Counted from the stretch's first letter, positions 1 to 12,074 are shown. The stretch: 64,000 nt of DNA from Rhynchosporium graminicola (GCA_900074885.1 FJUW01000008.1:250495-314494), one strand, 5' to 3'. The notes: generated by a model from the letters alone, not told the origin. A program made the numbers and translations.

Positions 1-771
1 CCGAGATAGTCTTGCATTTCCGCTAATACTTTCTAGTATAGGCTTTTCCGGAACAATGTTCAAAAGGAATAGCTCAAATGGCTTGTTGGAATCGCAACTA
101 CTGCCCGCATTGGATTCAAGTATAACGAAGAGAAGTGGGAAGCTTAGAATTACATAAGGAGTAATTCATCCATACAGGTAGGGAAGAGAAACGTAGGATT
201 TGTGAAATGTGTTTAGGATTAGAAAATTCAACATGTGACTTGACATAACGCTTCTGCCGTTGACACGTTTGTTCTGTAATATTATAGATCATGTGCCTTA
301 GTCAACCTCTTATAAAAATAACACAAATCGCGAGGATTCGAAGTGCTTAGCTGCGACATGATGGGGTCTTGAATAGATGTCAGGTGCCAGCTTATTCGCC
401 ACTAGTCTACCCTCCGATCATGAAATCAGACTGACTTCGCTCTATAAGAAATTTTTCGTCTTTCGTAACCAAAGAGGCCGTGCCCTGATTAGGAATTAGG
501 ACCTCGCTTGATTAAGGGGTTCGCTTAGGCCGGGCCTTGGATGTCCGAGGAGCTTATTCCCTAGACAAACATTTAGGCATGTGCCTCACACAGCAAGGCT
601 ACCCCAAGATCTCCTTAGTAATCTAGAGTAGGCAGGATACTAACCAAGTAAATTCTTCGTGACCCTATCATCTCTAGCAATATATCTGCGGCATTTGAAG
701 CATACTCTACCTCAGGTCGATCATGCAAACACTTATTTCAACCTACCTAAGTTCGTAAGCTTATTCAAAAT
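1..771. other. Intergenic, nothing recognised
   Basis: No long open frame, tRNA-like fold or repeat was seen on either strand. The last 100 bases presumably hold the promoter of the 2EXR gene that follows, but no clear TATA box stands out. Confidence 0.4.
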
Positions 772-1602
772 ATGTTATCGTCATACGCAGACAGCCTTCC
801 TTGCGGACAGCCGCCGTCCGTGAGACACAATCCACCACTTCTCTTGAGCGAAACCCGTTGTTATTCCGTGAGCGCTGATATTGTCGATTATACGCTACTA
901 GTATTTTCTGAATTCAAGAAACTTCCCCTCGAACTGCGAAATAAAATCTGGAACATGGCCATACCTTGCCGTCTGATAACTATCACCCCGGACCTAGACC
1001 CAGAAAACTTCACTAGCGAGGTGGAAATCCAAACAGAGTCAATCACAATTCGAAGCGTGTGCCAAGAGTCTCGAAGGGAAGCTTTAAGAGGCTATGAGAC
1101 AATCACCTTCTTCGATGAAAGTCTCTCTTTGATGTACATCAACTGGTCTCGAGACACGATCTTTCTGGATCTTCCGGAGGAGTGTATAGACATCGACAGG
1201 GTGGTGAGCGTCCTCGGTCTGGCTTTCCGTTCGGTGCAAACCCTTGCAATTAGGATGAGAGCACATTGCTTTTGGGGTCTTACTACATTCTTAAGGCAGT
1301 CAAACGAGCTTCAAAAGCTTATTTTTGTCGACGAACCCGAGTATCCACCTTTCCTACACACTGGAAATGCGAGCTTATACCTGGTGGATCTTGGCACATG
1401 GGGTTTTATCAAAGGAAGTCTGGTGGCCTTTTCCGAAAGCTATCCACTTTTTGAAGAAGGGACCTGGATCAAGCTAGCGGAATCAAGTGAGATTGACCCG
1501 GTTGATGTCAGGCAATGGGAAATGTCCATCCAAGACATCTCTTTAGTTAGACGATTGATAGATCGGGGAGAAAAGTACTTCTTGTTACTTCCACTTATAT
1601 AG
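772..1602 (+). CDS. 2EXR-domain (F-box-like) fungal protein
   Basis: This is an uninterrupted ATG-to-stop frame of 276 codons. Residues about 45-110 carry the 2EXR signature: a hydrophobic F-x-x-LP-E-LR-x-KIW opening, an R-x-I-x-I strand after the first helix, and the 'SVCQESRREAL' helix. 2EXR proteins are an expanded, mostly uncharacterised Pezizomycotina family whose N-terminal motif resembles an F-box, so a scaffold or adaptor role is usually assumed but not shown. Nothing after residue 120 matches a domain I know; the length is normal for the family. No intron is needed and no premature stop is present, unlike most neighbours. The first ATG was chosen; a later Met at residue 62 would remove part of the motif. 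Confidence 0.8.
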   Translation: MLSSYADSLPCGQPPSVRHNPPLLLSETRCYSVSADIVDYTLLVFSEFKKLPLELRNKIWNMAIPCRLITITPDLDPENFTSEVEIQTESITIRSVCQESRREALRGYETITFFDESLSLMYINWSRDTIFLDLPEECIDIDRVVSVLGLAFRSVQTLAIRMRAHCFWGLTTFLRQSNELQKLIFVDEPEYPPFLHTGNASLYLVDLGTWGFIKGSLVAFSESYPLFEEGTWIKLAESSEIDPVDVRQWEMSIQDISLVRRLIDRGEKYFLLLPLI

Positions 1603-2812
1603 ACTAGATATTCGACTTTTGATACTGGCCGTCGCACCCAATGTATTTATACTCATAAGAACATGTAACGCAGATGGAAGATGTAAACAAGAATTTGGAA
1701 GTCCACAGAATTACATTTCAGGAACGTGGACGTGTATACGAGCCTAATTGTACCTTTCAGCTCCCAAAACATAGACAATATTTAACACACCTATCAAGGC
1801 CTGATCGAATGAGATAATGTTCCCGTTTCTCTGATGACAGTCAATCGTATGGGTCTCTCTGGACTTCTCATCAACGATAGTCTGTATCGCTCATACGACC
1901 GACCTTATCCCATATTTCGTCTACATAATCTCTTCTATGAGTCTAGACTTTTTCAAGCACATGTTTCAAGTTGAGCCGCTTCTGTAAGAATAGAGGTCTC
2001 TAGCTACAGTAATATCATGCGAAATATGGCCGAAGTCTATGTGTCGCGGAACAAATAGTTACAACGGAACGAGCGAGTTTCCTAAAGAGAAATTCGGGCA
2101 TAAAAATTAATTCGTACACTTGGAACGATATCGATTTCAAGATTACAGACAGCGCAAGTGGGAAGGTTTGCCTTCTTCAGACGGCTAAGGAGGGTATTAA
2201 TCCATGTCCTCCTTAGTACGTTCCTCTCTCGGGTGCAGTAGCTCTTCTAAGTCTTCAATAGAAAAAGAATAAACCAGCATTGTTAATAATACTGACTTTT
2301 CACTTCAATTTGAGTCTCCGAGGACACAAACTGTGCCTCTGGAACAGAATTTAGAGACAATACTTTTACAACCTCTGTTTTGCCAGCAAGGAGTTTGCGG
2401 ATTGACCTTATCACATTCTCGTTGTACAATTACAAGCCAGCTGGAAATCTCCCTTAAATAATAAGAAACCGCAGATAAATCCCGCTGAGCCATCTACCTC
2501 ATGGCAAGCAAGCTCTCTCTGAATTTGTGCTTGCTTTGGCTAAAATCCTTTAGTTCTGCTCTTAAAAGAGCTTACTTAGCAGACGACTAGGATGCTTCTT
2601 AATTAGAAACAAGCAATAGGTCATAGGCTTTTTCAGTGTCATGCCTATTATAGGACAATTACGATTCAAGTATTTAAATACATGCGGTATAGCCAGAAGA
2701 CTAATGTCACAACATCATAATCATGTACCTGAAAACTTTCACGTAAAGAAAATCCCATCACCTTGTAATCTCTCGCTGACCCCGCTGCAGAGCAGCTCTC
2801 GTAGTATCCGTG
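1603..2812. other. Intergenic, nothing recognised
   Basis: Only short frames occur here, on both strands, without family resemblance. No repeat structure was seen. Confidence 0.35.
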
Positions 2813-3202
2813 ATGAGTCGTACAATCCTGGCAGCAGCTCTCGAGCGCACCGCGACAGAGCGCTCAAATAATTCCCAGTGCGGCCAGATCTACATCACCG
2901 GATTTCTGGTCCCCAACTGTACCTCAACAAGTGCAGATACAGTCATTGCACCCATCGGCAACACAGATGGAATCATCACTCCTTTACTATAGGACAAACT
3001 AGATGTTAAGAGCATTCGATACGGCTTCGGAGTTACAGGATTTTCCGGGTGCCCCGTCACACCACCAAGTAATTCTACTCAATACAGGTTCTACAACCGA
3101 ATGGCTCAGGATATAGGCATGGCACGATTCACTCTAGGTCAGACCTGCAGATAGTGCATTAGCTTCGATGGTAATTCGGCCGTGACCTACGCTGGACGGT
3201 GA
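2813..3202 (+). pseudogene. Small cysteine-containing protein remnant
   Basis: One reading frame runs from ATG 2813 to TGA 3200-3202 with only two interruptions, TAG at 2990-2992 and a second TAG just after a 'QTCR' segment near 3154. Both are explained by CAG-to-TAG. The encoded stretch has about four cysteines, Asn-rich and Gly/Thr-rich segments and a predicted size near 130 residues, like small secreted or cell-surface proteins of filamentous fungi. The hydrophobic start expected of a signal peptide is weak in this frame, so the true N-terminus may lie in an upstream exon or may have decayed. I do not recognise a named family. The alternative is that the frame is open by chance. Confidence 0.4.
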
Positions 3203-4100
3203 AGGCTCGTGCCGATGCTAAGATGACCGTCACGTGCTAGGTAGGAAGAGAAGCGGTTTTGTGTGATTTTTTGGGGTTGATAGCTCGCTTACACAGAGCT
3301 CATCAAAGGCCCAGCCTTCACGTTCCTTCTTTAGCTAGCTAGTTCATACATCAATATACTGGGTCTTAGTATGCACAAGTTCTTATGGCATGATCGATTA
3401 AAACGCGAAACTGTTCCTAAGGAATCCGAAAAACTATCCACTTTTAAACGCATGAAGACACTTTTGCCTTCGAGGAGGTCGTAAGTCAAATACCGAAGGC
3501 CTGGTAACTATTCATAACACTACAATATTATAGCTCCTAGCCGTACAAGGCTTCATCAGCTAGCCAGAGGAGTGTAAGCTCGAGGCTGCCGATTCATTTA
3601 TTAACGAGCCCGATCTTCGATGCTGAACAACCTACTAAGTCAGAGGAGGTTTATGTTGACAAGAGCAACAGTCCCGTAGTATCCATATATTCACGCATCG
3701 ACAAAGTGCCACTCTATATTTATACTGTCACCATTTGAAGATCATGTTCTGTTATTAAATAAGGACATGCTTGGAGGTCAATAGTATATGCTTAATGAGG
3801 CTACCAGAATAACCAAAGTCTCCAAGTCTCGTGTATACCTCAAAGAATGGTCTGGCTCTATGTAAACTAGCGTTTAAAGGACGCGACATTTTACTGGGTC
3901 TGTCAGATTAAGGCGTAGGACCTACCCTCGCTTCTGTTAAGCATGACCTGACCGGAGACATCATACTTGAATAAGAAGCTGAAGACAAGTCAATTAGCAG
4001 ATATTTCTGAGTACAGTCTTATTTGTCCTACATCTGTGTATGTATAAAATGACTTATATGAGCAAGGAATTGCATCGGTATTGTTTGCCTTGAGAACACA
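3203..4100. other. Intergenic, nothing recognised
   Basis: No frame or repeat was recognised. The first degenerate units of the satellite-like array begin near the end of this stretch. Confidence 0.35.
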
Positions 4101-6723
4101 TGTTCAAGTTTGCATATCCTGAAGATAAATTTTGTGAGAAAGAAATGTCCTCGGCATTGTTTGCCCAAATTCACGCTCGGCGTAGTTTATGATGAAGACT
4201 TATGCTTAAATTTGCGTACGCTTGAAGTGATTTTCTAAGCTAGGGTAGAAATACTTCGTGCAGACTCAATCTTGCGTATACACAGATTTAAGTATATGCC
4301 CTCACGTCAAGTGAAGCTGAGGGAGTCCTCCGAAGGAAATTTCCAAGGGTTGGTTCTAGGCATACGCGATTTGAGGATATGACCCCGAAACAAGCGCCGA
4401 GATGAGGGTGCATTCGCAAGTTCAAGCATATTTCTCAGAGAAAAGGCACCGGGAAGCGGACAAGATGCTAACTTTTGTGTAAAGTCAGTCAGGCATAGAT
4501 AGATTTAAGTATACGCGCTCATGACAGTGACGCCGGCGACTCCTTCCGAGGAAATCTTTCTGCATGCGAACCAGTCAGGTTCACCCTATTGGCTTTGCGC
4601 AATAGGCGAGGGTCCACCCGCATCCGTCCAACTTCCATGGGGAGGTAGGACCTTCGTTAGGTCTGCCCAGAGATAGACTGAGACAAGAAGGTGTACAATG
4701 AAAGCATCCAAGCATATCCTATCGCGCTAGGGAATTTGCGTGAAATTACTAGAGGTACCACCAGCTCTATCTAGACAAGCATTCTGATGCTGGTGATAGA
4801 GCCTGTAACGTGCTCTGGCGCGGCCAAGATCGATCATGAAAGCTCCATCACTCGCCACAGCTACAATATAGAGAAGAAGAGTTTGTTTTTAGTGACTACG
4901 TTAGTACGAACCACAAACCGTGATCTAAGGTGGCCGCCTTTGCACTTGAACCAACTCAGAGTAGAGCAAGAGCATGCCCGACGCAAGAAATTCCCTCGCA
5001 GTGTTTCCCTGACATTACTGTCACCGAGGGCGTATACTTGAATTTTCGTATAACCAAATTGAGTCTGCAAGGGAGGCAGTACTCCACCTTCCTCCCGGCG
5101 CTCGTTCCGGAGACATATCCTTACTGATCACAAGGGCATGTGTGATATAGCTTACGCTTCAGTTCCGTATGCCTAATCGTGGTTGGGATACTTCGTATAT
5201 GCCCAAACAAGTCCGGATTCCTCGTCCGTGCACTTATCGAATGTTCTAACAAAAACAAGGATTTTTGACGAATTAAATATCAGATTATCATTATCTCTAT
5301 CCTTTTCTGATTAAGGTAAGCGTACTTCAAAGTAAGAAGCATGGACGTGGAATCCGGAAAACTTTAGGCATGTGCGAAGTATGCCTAAACCAAGAAGATT
5401 GTACCCCTGATCCCTTTCCCGCACCTGTCTCGTTTTATTTTAAGGTATATGCTTATTCTGTACATTCTTAAATTAATTCTGTGGAATAATATCCCCTACC
5501 GCTATCGCGTCTCGAATATATATACTTAAATCTGCATATACACAATCTAAGAAGGTTGTACCTAAACCCCCTTCTTAGCACCTGGCTCGCTTGTCTTGTC
5601 TCGATTGTCTCCGGGCACATACTTAAATCTGCGTACCCTTAAATTAAATCTGCAAAACAGCGACCCCCGGCGCCGTAGTATGTCTTGGCGGCATATGCTT
5701 AAAATATTCATATGCTCAAAACCAAGTTATATAAAGGATTTCCTTGGAGTCTTTCCAGGGCACACATGTCACCGTAGTATCTATATAGATGTACGTGTAC
5801 TTAAGTTTGAGTCTGCCTACAAATAAATCTATATAAAGGTATCAGCCGGTGGCTTGTCCTTGGGTGCATATGCTGAAATCTGCGTGTGCTCTAAAACCTA
5901 GTCCGAACAAAAGGCGGACAGCCCTAGCCCTACCCCAGAGTTTGTTTGTCTCGAGGCGTATACTAAGATTTGATAATGCTCTAAAATTAGTTTGCAGTAA
6001 GCACCCTATGAAAAGTCGAGTGGTTGGTAAGAGAGTCAGTCCGGCGATTGTGGGTAACCCTCGCCGCGCCTCGCCTACTAACCAGAGCCGCTAGTAGGGC
6101 TAACCTGGCTAGCTCGTATGCATGATGAATAATAGTATCTACTATATAATTACTCGAGAAAGATTTCGTCGACGCCGGCGTCGTTATCACGAGGGGATAT
6201 GCTTTAATGCGCGTATATCTAGATTGAGTTTGCATAAATTGATATCCCCCATCCGTATGCTTTTCCTAGGGCATATACTTAAACTTACGTATGCTCCCTC
6301 CTCCAGGTGCTTGGTTCGGGGACATACCTAGAACCCAGCCCTAATAAAGGATTTTCTTTAAAAGAATTACTTAGGCCTCACTTAAGGTAAGGTATGTAGC
6401 TGAATCTGCGTCTACCTATAATTGAGTCTACATAAAAGAAAGCTGTAAACTTAAGCCCTTTTCCTGGCGCTTGGAAGGCGGTATATGCTTATATCTGCGC
6501 ATGCCTAAAACTAAGAACGCCGTAAAACGAACCCCTCTTCCAGGCGCTTACAAGGCGGTATATGCTTAAATCTGTGTGTGTTTAGATGAATTATTACACA
6601 GCGTCCCCTACTGCCGTCGCTTGTCTCGAAGGGATATGCTTAAATTTGCATATTCCCAAAATCAAAAGGGTCACACCCCCATCCCCTGCCTCGCTTGTCT
6701 CGGGGCATATGCTTAAATTTGTA

Positions 6724-7973
6724 CGAAAGGGGGTTTTCAGTGGGTCTCGTCCACCCTGGCCAGGCGGTGAGACTTATCGAAGCTCCTAGAACCTATACCC
6801 TCTTCATTAATATATTCTCTCTGTCTATACTAAATTGTATAGGTAAAGGGAATTTTATAATGCCTTGGACACACGATACTCCTACTCGCGTGCGATTTAA
6901 GACTCTTCTTGAAGAAGGCTATTCTCAACGAGATGCCGCTCGAAAACTCGGAATTTCACGCTCTTCAGTACAATACTTTATCAATCACGCAGATCGATTA
7001 GTAAAACCTCCCGGTACTCTTCCAAAGGTCTCCAACGAGCAAATCCAAGAAATAATTCGGTGGTTTACAGGTCATTATAACCGCCGAATACTTACCCTTC
7101 GACAAATTCGCCAGCAATTCTCCCTTGATTGCTCTGATCTTACTCTCCTTCGAGCCTTTCAACGACATGGCTACCACTATCATATTCCTGACTGTAAGCC
7201 TTTTATTTCTAAGGCTAATAGACTAAAGCGCTGGAGTTTTTCAATCGCAAATTGGGACCGATCTAAAGAATATTGGAGGCGAGGGCGCTTTACAGATGAA
7301 ACTATCACTCGCACGGATATCCTTCGTCGAAGAAAAATCCTACGGAAAAGAGGAGAAAGAAGGAGGCTCGATTGTATTCAATTTACTTTCCATTCCGGTT
7401 ATAAATCAGTTATAGCGTGGGCAGCAATTGGGTATAACTATAAATCGAAAATCTACTTCATTTCTTATGAAGGAGAAGGTAAAGGATTTACTCAGCAAAA
7501 GTATATAGATCAGATTCTTCGAGGGCCTTTGAAGGAGATATTCGAGCAACCTGGAGACTTCTTTTATATAGAAGACAATAGTCGAATACACGGGAAGAAA
7601 GATACTCGACAGAATCATAGTCTTTGTAATGCAGTACGAGTTGAGTGTCATGTATACTCGATTGACTGGCCTCCTTGCTCGCCAGACCTTAACCTAATCG
7701 AGAATATTTGGAGGGTTTTAAAACAAAGGCTAAGGAATAGAAATCCTAATGGAGGGTGGAAACTAGAAGACCTAAAGGCTGCAATTCTAGATATCTGAGA
7801 GAATGAAATATCTATTGATTTAATCAATAGATTTATTGATATAATGCCAGAGAGAATAGCAAAGGTTAGACTTAGGAAAGGAGGACCTTCTAGATAGTAG
7901 ATCTTTACTGTAAATAGCTATAGAAACTCGGCAGAATCAGGGGTGGACGAGTCCCACTGAAAACCCCCTTTCG
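6724..7973 (+). mobile_element. Tc1/mariner-superfamily DNA transposon, 1250 bp
   Basis: The element is bounded by 33-bp terminal inverted repeats starting CGAAAGGGGGTTTTCAGTGG, which match each other except at one base. It is flanked by TA dinucleotides at 6722-6723 and 7974-7975, the target duplication used by this superfamily. It carries one transposase frame with a single internal stop. It sits inside the satellite-like array, so it inserted after the array formed. The terminal repeats are nearly perfect, which suggests a fairly recent arrival. Confidence 0.93.
6860..7897 (+). pseudogene. Tc1/mariner-type DDE transposase with one stop
   Basis: From ATG 6860 the frame encodes 312 residues up to TGA 7796-7798, then continues for 32 more codons to TAG 7895-7897, giving about 345 codons in all, a normal length. 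The N-terminus has paired helix-turn-helix segments ('YSQRDAARKLGISRSSVQYF') that bind the terminal repeats. The catalytic core is visible as 'FTDET', 'IEDNSRIHGKK' and 'PDLNLIENIW', that is, the first Asp, the second Asp and the Glu of a DDE site. The internal TGA stands where family members usually have Trp, so it looks like TGG-to-TGA. Loss of the last 33 residues may impair the protein. An upstream in-frame Met lies in the terminal repeat and is unlikely to be used. Confidence 0.9.
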
Positions 7974-8462
7974 TATATTCCTAGAATAAAAAAGGCTAGA
8001 CCTCTACCTTCTTCCCGGCGCTTGTCTCGGTAGCATATGCTTAAATCTGCATATGCCTAATATCAAAAGGGTTATACCCCTATCTCTTTCCTAGCGCTTG
8101 TTTCGGGGGCAAATACTTAGATCTGTATACGCTCGAAATCAAGAACGCCGCACCCTAACCCCTCCTCTTCTAGGCGCTTATAAAGTAGCATATGCCTAGA
8201 TCTGCGTATACTTATAATCAAGAGCGTCGTAAACTAAACTCCTCTTCTAAGCGATTAGAAGGCAGTATATACTTAGATCTATATACGCTTAAAAGCAAGA
8301 ACGCCGTAACTTAAACATTCCTCCGGTCGCTTACTTTAGAGGCATATACTTAAATCTGCATATACCTAGAATCAAAAAAGTCATAACCCCTATCGCTATC
8401 TCGCTTATCTTAGGGCATATGCTTAAATTTACATATTCCCAAAATCAAAAGGGTCATATCTA

Positions 8463-8619
8463 CTCGTAGTTGGGACAAATAAACCCTTGCCCTGTCTCTA
8501 TCACAAGGAGCCTCAACAAGGGCCAGCACCCAATCGTTTGAGTAGAATCAGTCTAAACGTGGACGAGAACCTACTAGAACCACTCTACAGGGCAGGGGTT
8601 TATTTATTCCACATACGAG
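8463..8619. mobile_element. MITE, 157 bp, TA-flanked
   Basis: A short element is bounded by imperfect inverted repeats of about 35 bp. The left end reads CTCGTAGTTGGGACAAATAA; the right end, reverse-complemented, starts CTCGTATGTGGAATAAATAA, and both continue into an ACCC-TGCCCTGT segment. TA dinucleotides at 8461-8462 and 8620-8621 fit a Tc1/mariner-type target duplication. There is no coding capacity. Its ends differ from those of the Tc1 element at 6724-7973, so a different transposase would have moved it. It interrupts a unit of the satellite-like array. Confidence 0.8.
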
Positions 8620-9965
8620 TACGTATCCCAAAAATCTAGAACGCCGTACCCGAACCCTCCTCCGGACGCTTACTTCGGCGGCATATACTTAGATCTGCGT
8701 ATACCTAAAATGAGGAATGTCGTAAACTAAACTCCTCTTCTAGGCGCTTAGAAGGCGGTATATACTTAGATCTGCGTACGCTCAAATCTAGAATACCGCA
8801 CCCTAACCCCTCCTCTAGACGCTTACTTTAGCGGTATATACTTAAATCTGCGTAATTTTAAATTAATTCTATTAAATAGTATCTCCTACTGCTGTCGCTT
8901 ATCTCGAAGGCATATACTTAAATTTGCATATTCCCAAAATCAAAAAGGTCATACTCCTATCCCCTGCCTTGCTTATCTTAGGGCATATGCTTAAAATTGC
9001 ATAAGTTATGCCCTAAAATTAAAAAGGATATACCTCTACCCCTTTCCCGGCGCTTATCTCGGGGGCATATGCTTAAATCTGCATATACCTAAAATCAAGA
9101 GGGTTATACCTCTATCTCCTTCCTAGCGCTTGTTTCGGGGGTATATACTTAGATATATGTACGCCCAGAATCTAGAAAGCCACGCCCTAAACCCGCCCTG
9201 TTCAAGCGCTTAGAAGACGGCATATACTTAAATCTGCATATGCCTAAAAATCATGAACGCCGTACCCTAACCCCTCCTCCGGACGCTTATAAGGGGGCAT
9301 ATACTTAGATATGCGTACGACCAAAATATAGAACGCCGTACCTTAACCTATCCCTTTCTAGGCGCTTGGAAGGCGGCATATACTCAGATCTGTATTTATC
9401 TAAAATCAAGAATGCCGTAATTCAAATCCCGCCCCTTCTAGTACTCTTTGTAAGGGCGGTAATATGTTTAATTCTGCGTTTACATAAATTAATTCTGCAA
9501 AACAGCGTCCCCTATCGCTGTCACTTGTCTCGAGGGCACATGCTTAGACCTGCGGTTACCTAAAATCAAAAAGGTCATAACCCCCCACTCCCTGTCTCGC
9601 TTGTCTTGGAGCATGTGCCTAAATCTGCAATGCCCAAAATCAAGAAGGTTATACCCCACGCCCTTCCCGGCGCTTGTTTCGGGGCAAATGCTTACTTGTA
9701 TATCTGCGTAAGCTCAGATTGATTCTGTCGATAAATATTCTTCGGTGTCGCTAGTGGAAGGAAAATATTGAATATGCGAAGCTGAGAATAATTCTACGCA
9801 TGAAGGTTTCCTTGTCTGGGAAGCTAGCACTCCCTCGAACACGAATCCTGCCTTATAGTACGTTGGGTTGTTCGTGATAACAATATGGTTCCCCTAATTT
9901 AGTTCCCTCCGGGGATCTGGACTATGATCTTCCAGATGATTTCTGAAGACTACTACTACGACATC

Positions 9966-11059
9966 ATGAACGTGCGACTCACGTGTCAGATCTTCGAAAA
10001 CCTTGCAACTCCTTTCCTCCTCCCTTATATCATTTGCGCCCTATAGTCGAGTTCACTGACCATACTTACGGCTGTGTCGCGTTATCCTGTTTTAAGTAGG
10101 TCTGTCAGGGAAGTTGTCTATGTCTGCGCCTAGTTTCAATCTATTAAACACTTCCAGAGTACAAAAACGCATTGCGCAAGGAAGATCGATTGAGTAGCTT
10201 CGATGAACCGAGATCTGAAGAGGAGAACCTAGGTCTGGATACAGCGTTTTCTGATTACAGTCGGTACTATAATAACCAGCCCGCGATGGAAAGCTCTAGT
10301 GAGGTCATAGCTTGTCTTTGCTCCGCTCTAATGCGGATACTAAATATCGAGAGAAGTACGATCGCGCCGAACTTCGAATACGAGTTTTTGGACGAGCTGG
10401 ACGACGAGCCGGACAGTTACCACTACTCGAAATACTTCCTGAATCCCGATCTAGCATATAACGAAGCATTCCTTCTTATGGCACGCATTTTATCACTTAC
10501 AGGTGCGAATATTCGGAAACTCGATATCGAAAGGGATGATGAGAATCGCGCACACGGTATGGATGGAGCGCTCTTCCGTGATGCCTTTCGCGGCCTCCGC
10601 AATATCAACATCTTTGCCAACGAAACGGACATCAACAACGGCTGGAGGACAAGGAAATTGGCCAGAATATTATCAGGGGCGACAGATTTATGAAGGTTAT
10701 GTATATGCTGCTTTAATGGGATCTTTCACATACCCACAAGATATATCCTAGGTACTGCAATATGGAGTCGTCTAAACTCTCTGGAGTTCGGTAGCATGAT
10801 TGTTGATCAAGGAGATTTCCTGGATATCCTGAGAAGACACTCTAGCACCTTGAAAGATATCAACCTCTTTTCTGTCCGCCTTACGAATGGTTCGTGGGAA
10901 ATACTTCTCAAAGGGATGAAATCTTCTCTTACCCTTCAGCATATTACGATTGAAGATTTGTACGAAGATAGCCACGAGGAGATCTACTTGCAAAGCTATG
11001 CATTAAGGCACTATCTGCTCGGCGATAGAACTATCCCGCTCTTATTGAGTATCTTCTGA
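9966..11059 (+). pseudogene. F-box/LRR-like fungal protein, decayed
   Basis: The pieces of one gene lie in order but in two frames. The first piece (from ATG 9966) resembles the F-box-adjacent segment 'NVRLTCQIFENLATPFLL', is interrupted by TAG 10044-10046, and continues with 'RYPVLSRSVREVVY' to a second TAG near 10131. After a frame change the piece 10148-10693 carries 'LPEYKNALRKE' and an LRR-like part, ends at TGA 10691-10693, and resumes in the same frame to 11059 with 'LDILRRHSSTLKDINL', the repeat typical of this family. These proteins normally recruit targets to SCF ubiquitin ligases. With at least three stops and one frameshift this copy is dead. Confidence 0.7.
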
Positions 11060-12074
11060 ACTTACAGGGAGAGAGTATTCTCTAGACACACCCTCCTTCA
11101 GCATTACTATAGCTACCCAGTCATCTTCTAAGGGGTCTCATGAACATACCCGAATAAGGTAAGTTGTTGAAGCTGAGGAAAGGGGACTTACAAGGTCGAC
11201 CTTCAGGTATAACAGGCCTAAATTAGGTCAGCAAGTGAGCCAATCCTCTATTCAATAGATATTGCTAGGTATAGGAGGGAAACTCCGAGACTAGCGAGAA
11301 GACTCGTAAGTAAAGAGAAAAAATGTCCCTACCTTTCATCCCTTTCCTTTATAGACTAACCGAGACAAATATCGAATTTGGAATCTTTTCCCGCTAACGA
11401 ATTCTTCGACAACGATATCCTCGGGATTTTCAACCCTACAGACGATATCATAAGTAATCTATCCATTACCAAAATGGTTCTCGATATAAAAGAAACTGGC
11501 GGATGTGCGGCGGGCAAGATACGCGCGCTGGGACAGTCGAGAGTGATCCTGGTAGTTTGGGGTGCGACGTTTTCAGCCAGTGTTACAGAGACAAAATCAG
11601 ACAAGAACGCTACGAGTAAGCTCTGCTGGGTCACCCTTTATATCAATAAGCTGATCAATATCTCAAGGGAGCTTCCAGGCTGACTCGTCGGAGCAATCTG
11701 CGTTAAGTGAGGTGCAATAGACCTATAATTTCTTTCTGTACATCTCACAAACAGTCTGGTAGCGCCTCTTGATCTTGAGCGGCTCGCCAGACCTTGAGGC
11801 GGGCACATCTATGTATTATCACGAGATGACTGAGAGGGGCACATAGCGGTCTAGAAAGTGAGATAAGAGGGCTGCGCCACGCTAGACACTGTGCCCCTTC
11901 GATATTGGATTACTAATAAGGTTCGTAGTTACAAAAACCCCATAACAGACGAAGGCTCAAAGAAGTATATTGTTATACGATTTCTTATTTCCTAATTATT
12001 CGTTGCTAAGATTCCTTGCCTAAGAAAGTCGTGAGGACTACCGCCGTCCTCAAGCAAACCAACCGAATAGAGTA
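11060..12074. other. Intergenic, no recognised gene
   Basis: Open frames overlap on both strands at about 11360-11683, but the forward one has no ATG and neither resembles a known family. I see no repeat or RNA gene. Confidence 0.3.

Larger units (their letters stand above)
4100..9770. repeat. Degenerate tandem satellite-like array, unit about 77 bp
   Basis: Dozens of diverged copies of one unit fill this interval. Each has a core close to GCATATGC-TTAAATCT-GCATATGC (or GTATAC variants), then about 15 bases like 'CTAAAATCAAGAACGCCGTA', then a C-rich stretch such as CCCTAACCCCTCCTC, then GGCGCTTNNTTCGGNGG. In the left part (about 4.1-5.2 kb) some cores run in the opposite orientation; from about 8.0 kb on they are regular and head to tail. 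The core is built from two self-complementary octamers, so each unit can form a hairpin with an eight-base loop. A Tc1/mariner element and a MITE interrupt the array. Short open frames inside it are not genes. Confidence 0.85.

Noticed and set aside
5849..9563. Short open frames inside the satellite-like array
   Set aside because: They are translations of the repeat unit and repeat the same peptide pieces in different frames.
10172..10693. A stand-alone 173-codon gene
   Set aside because: It starts at TTG with no ATG, and its flanks encode the neighbouring parts of the same F-box-type protein in other frames; it is a fragment of the pseudogene.
11360..11683. Overlapping open frames on both strands as a gene
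   Set aside because: The forward frame has no ATG, the composition is ambiguous, and no family resemblance is visible on either strand.
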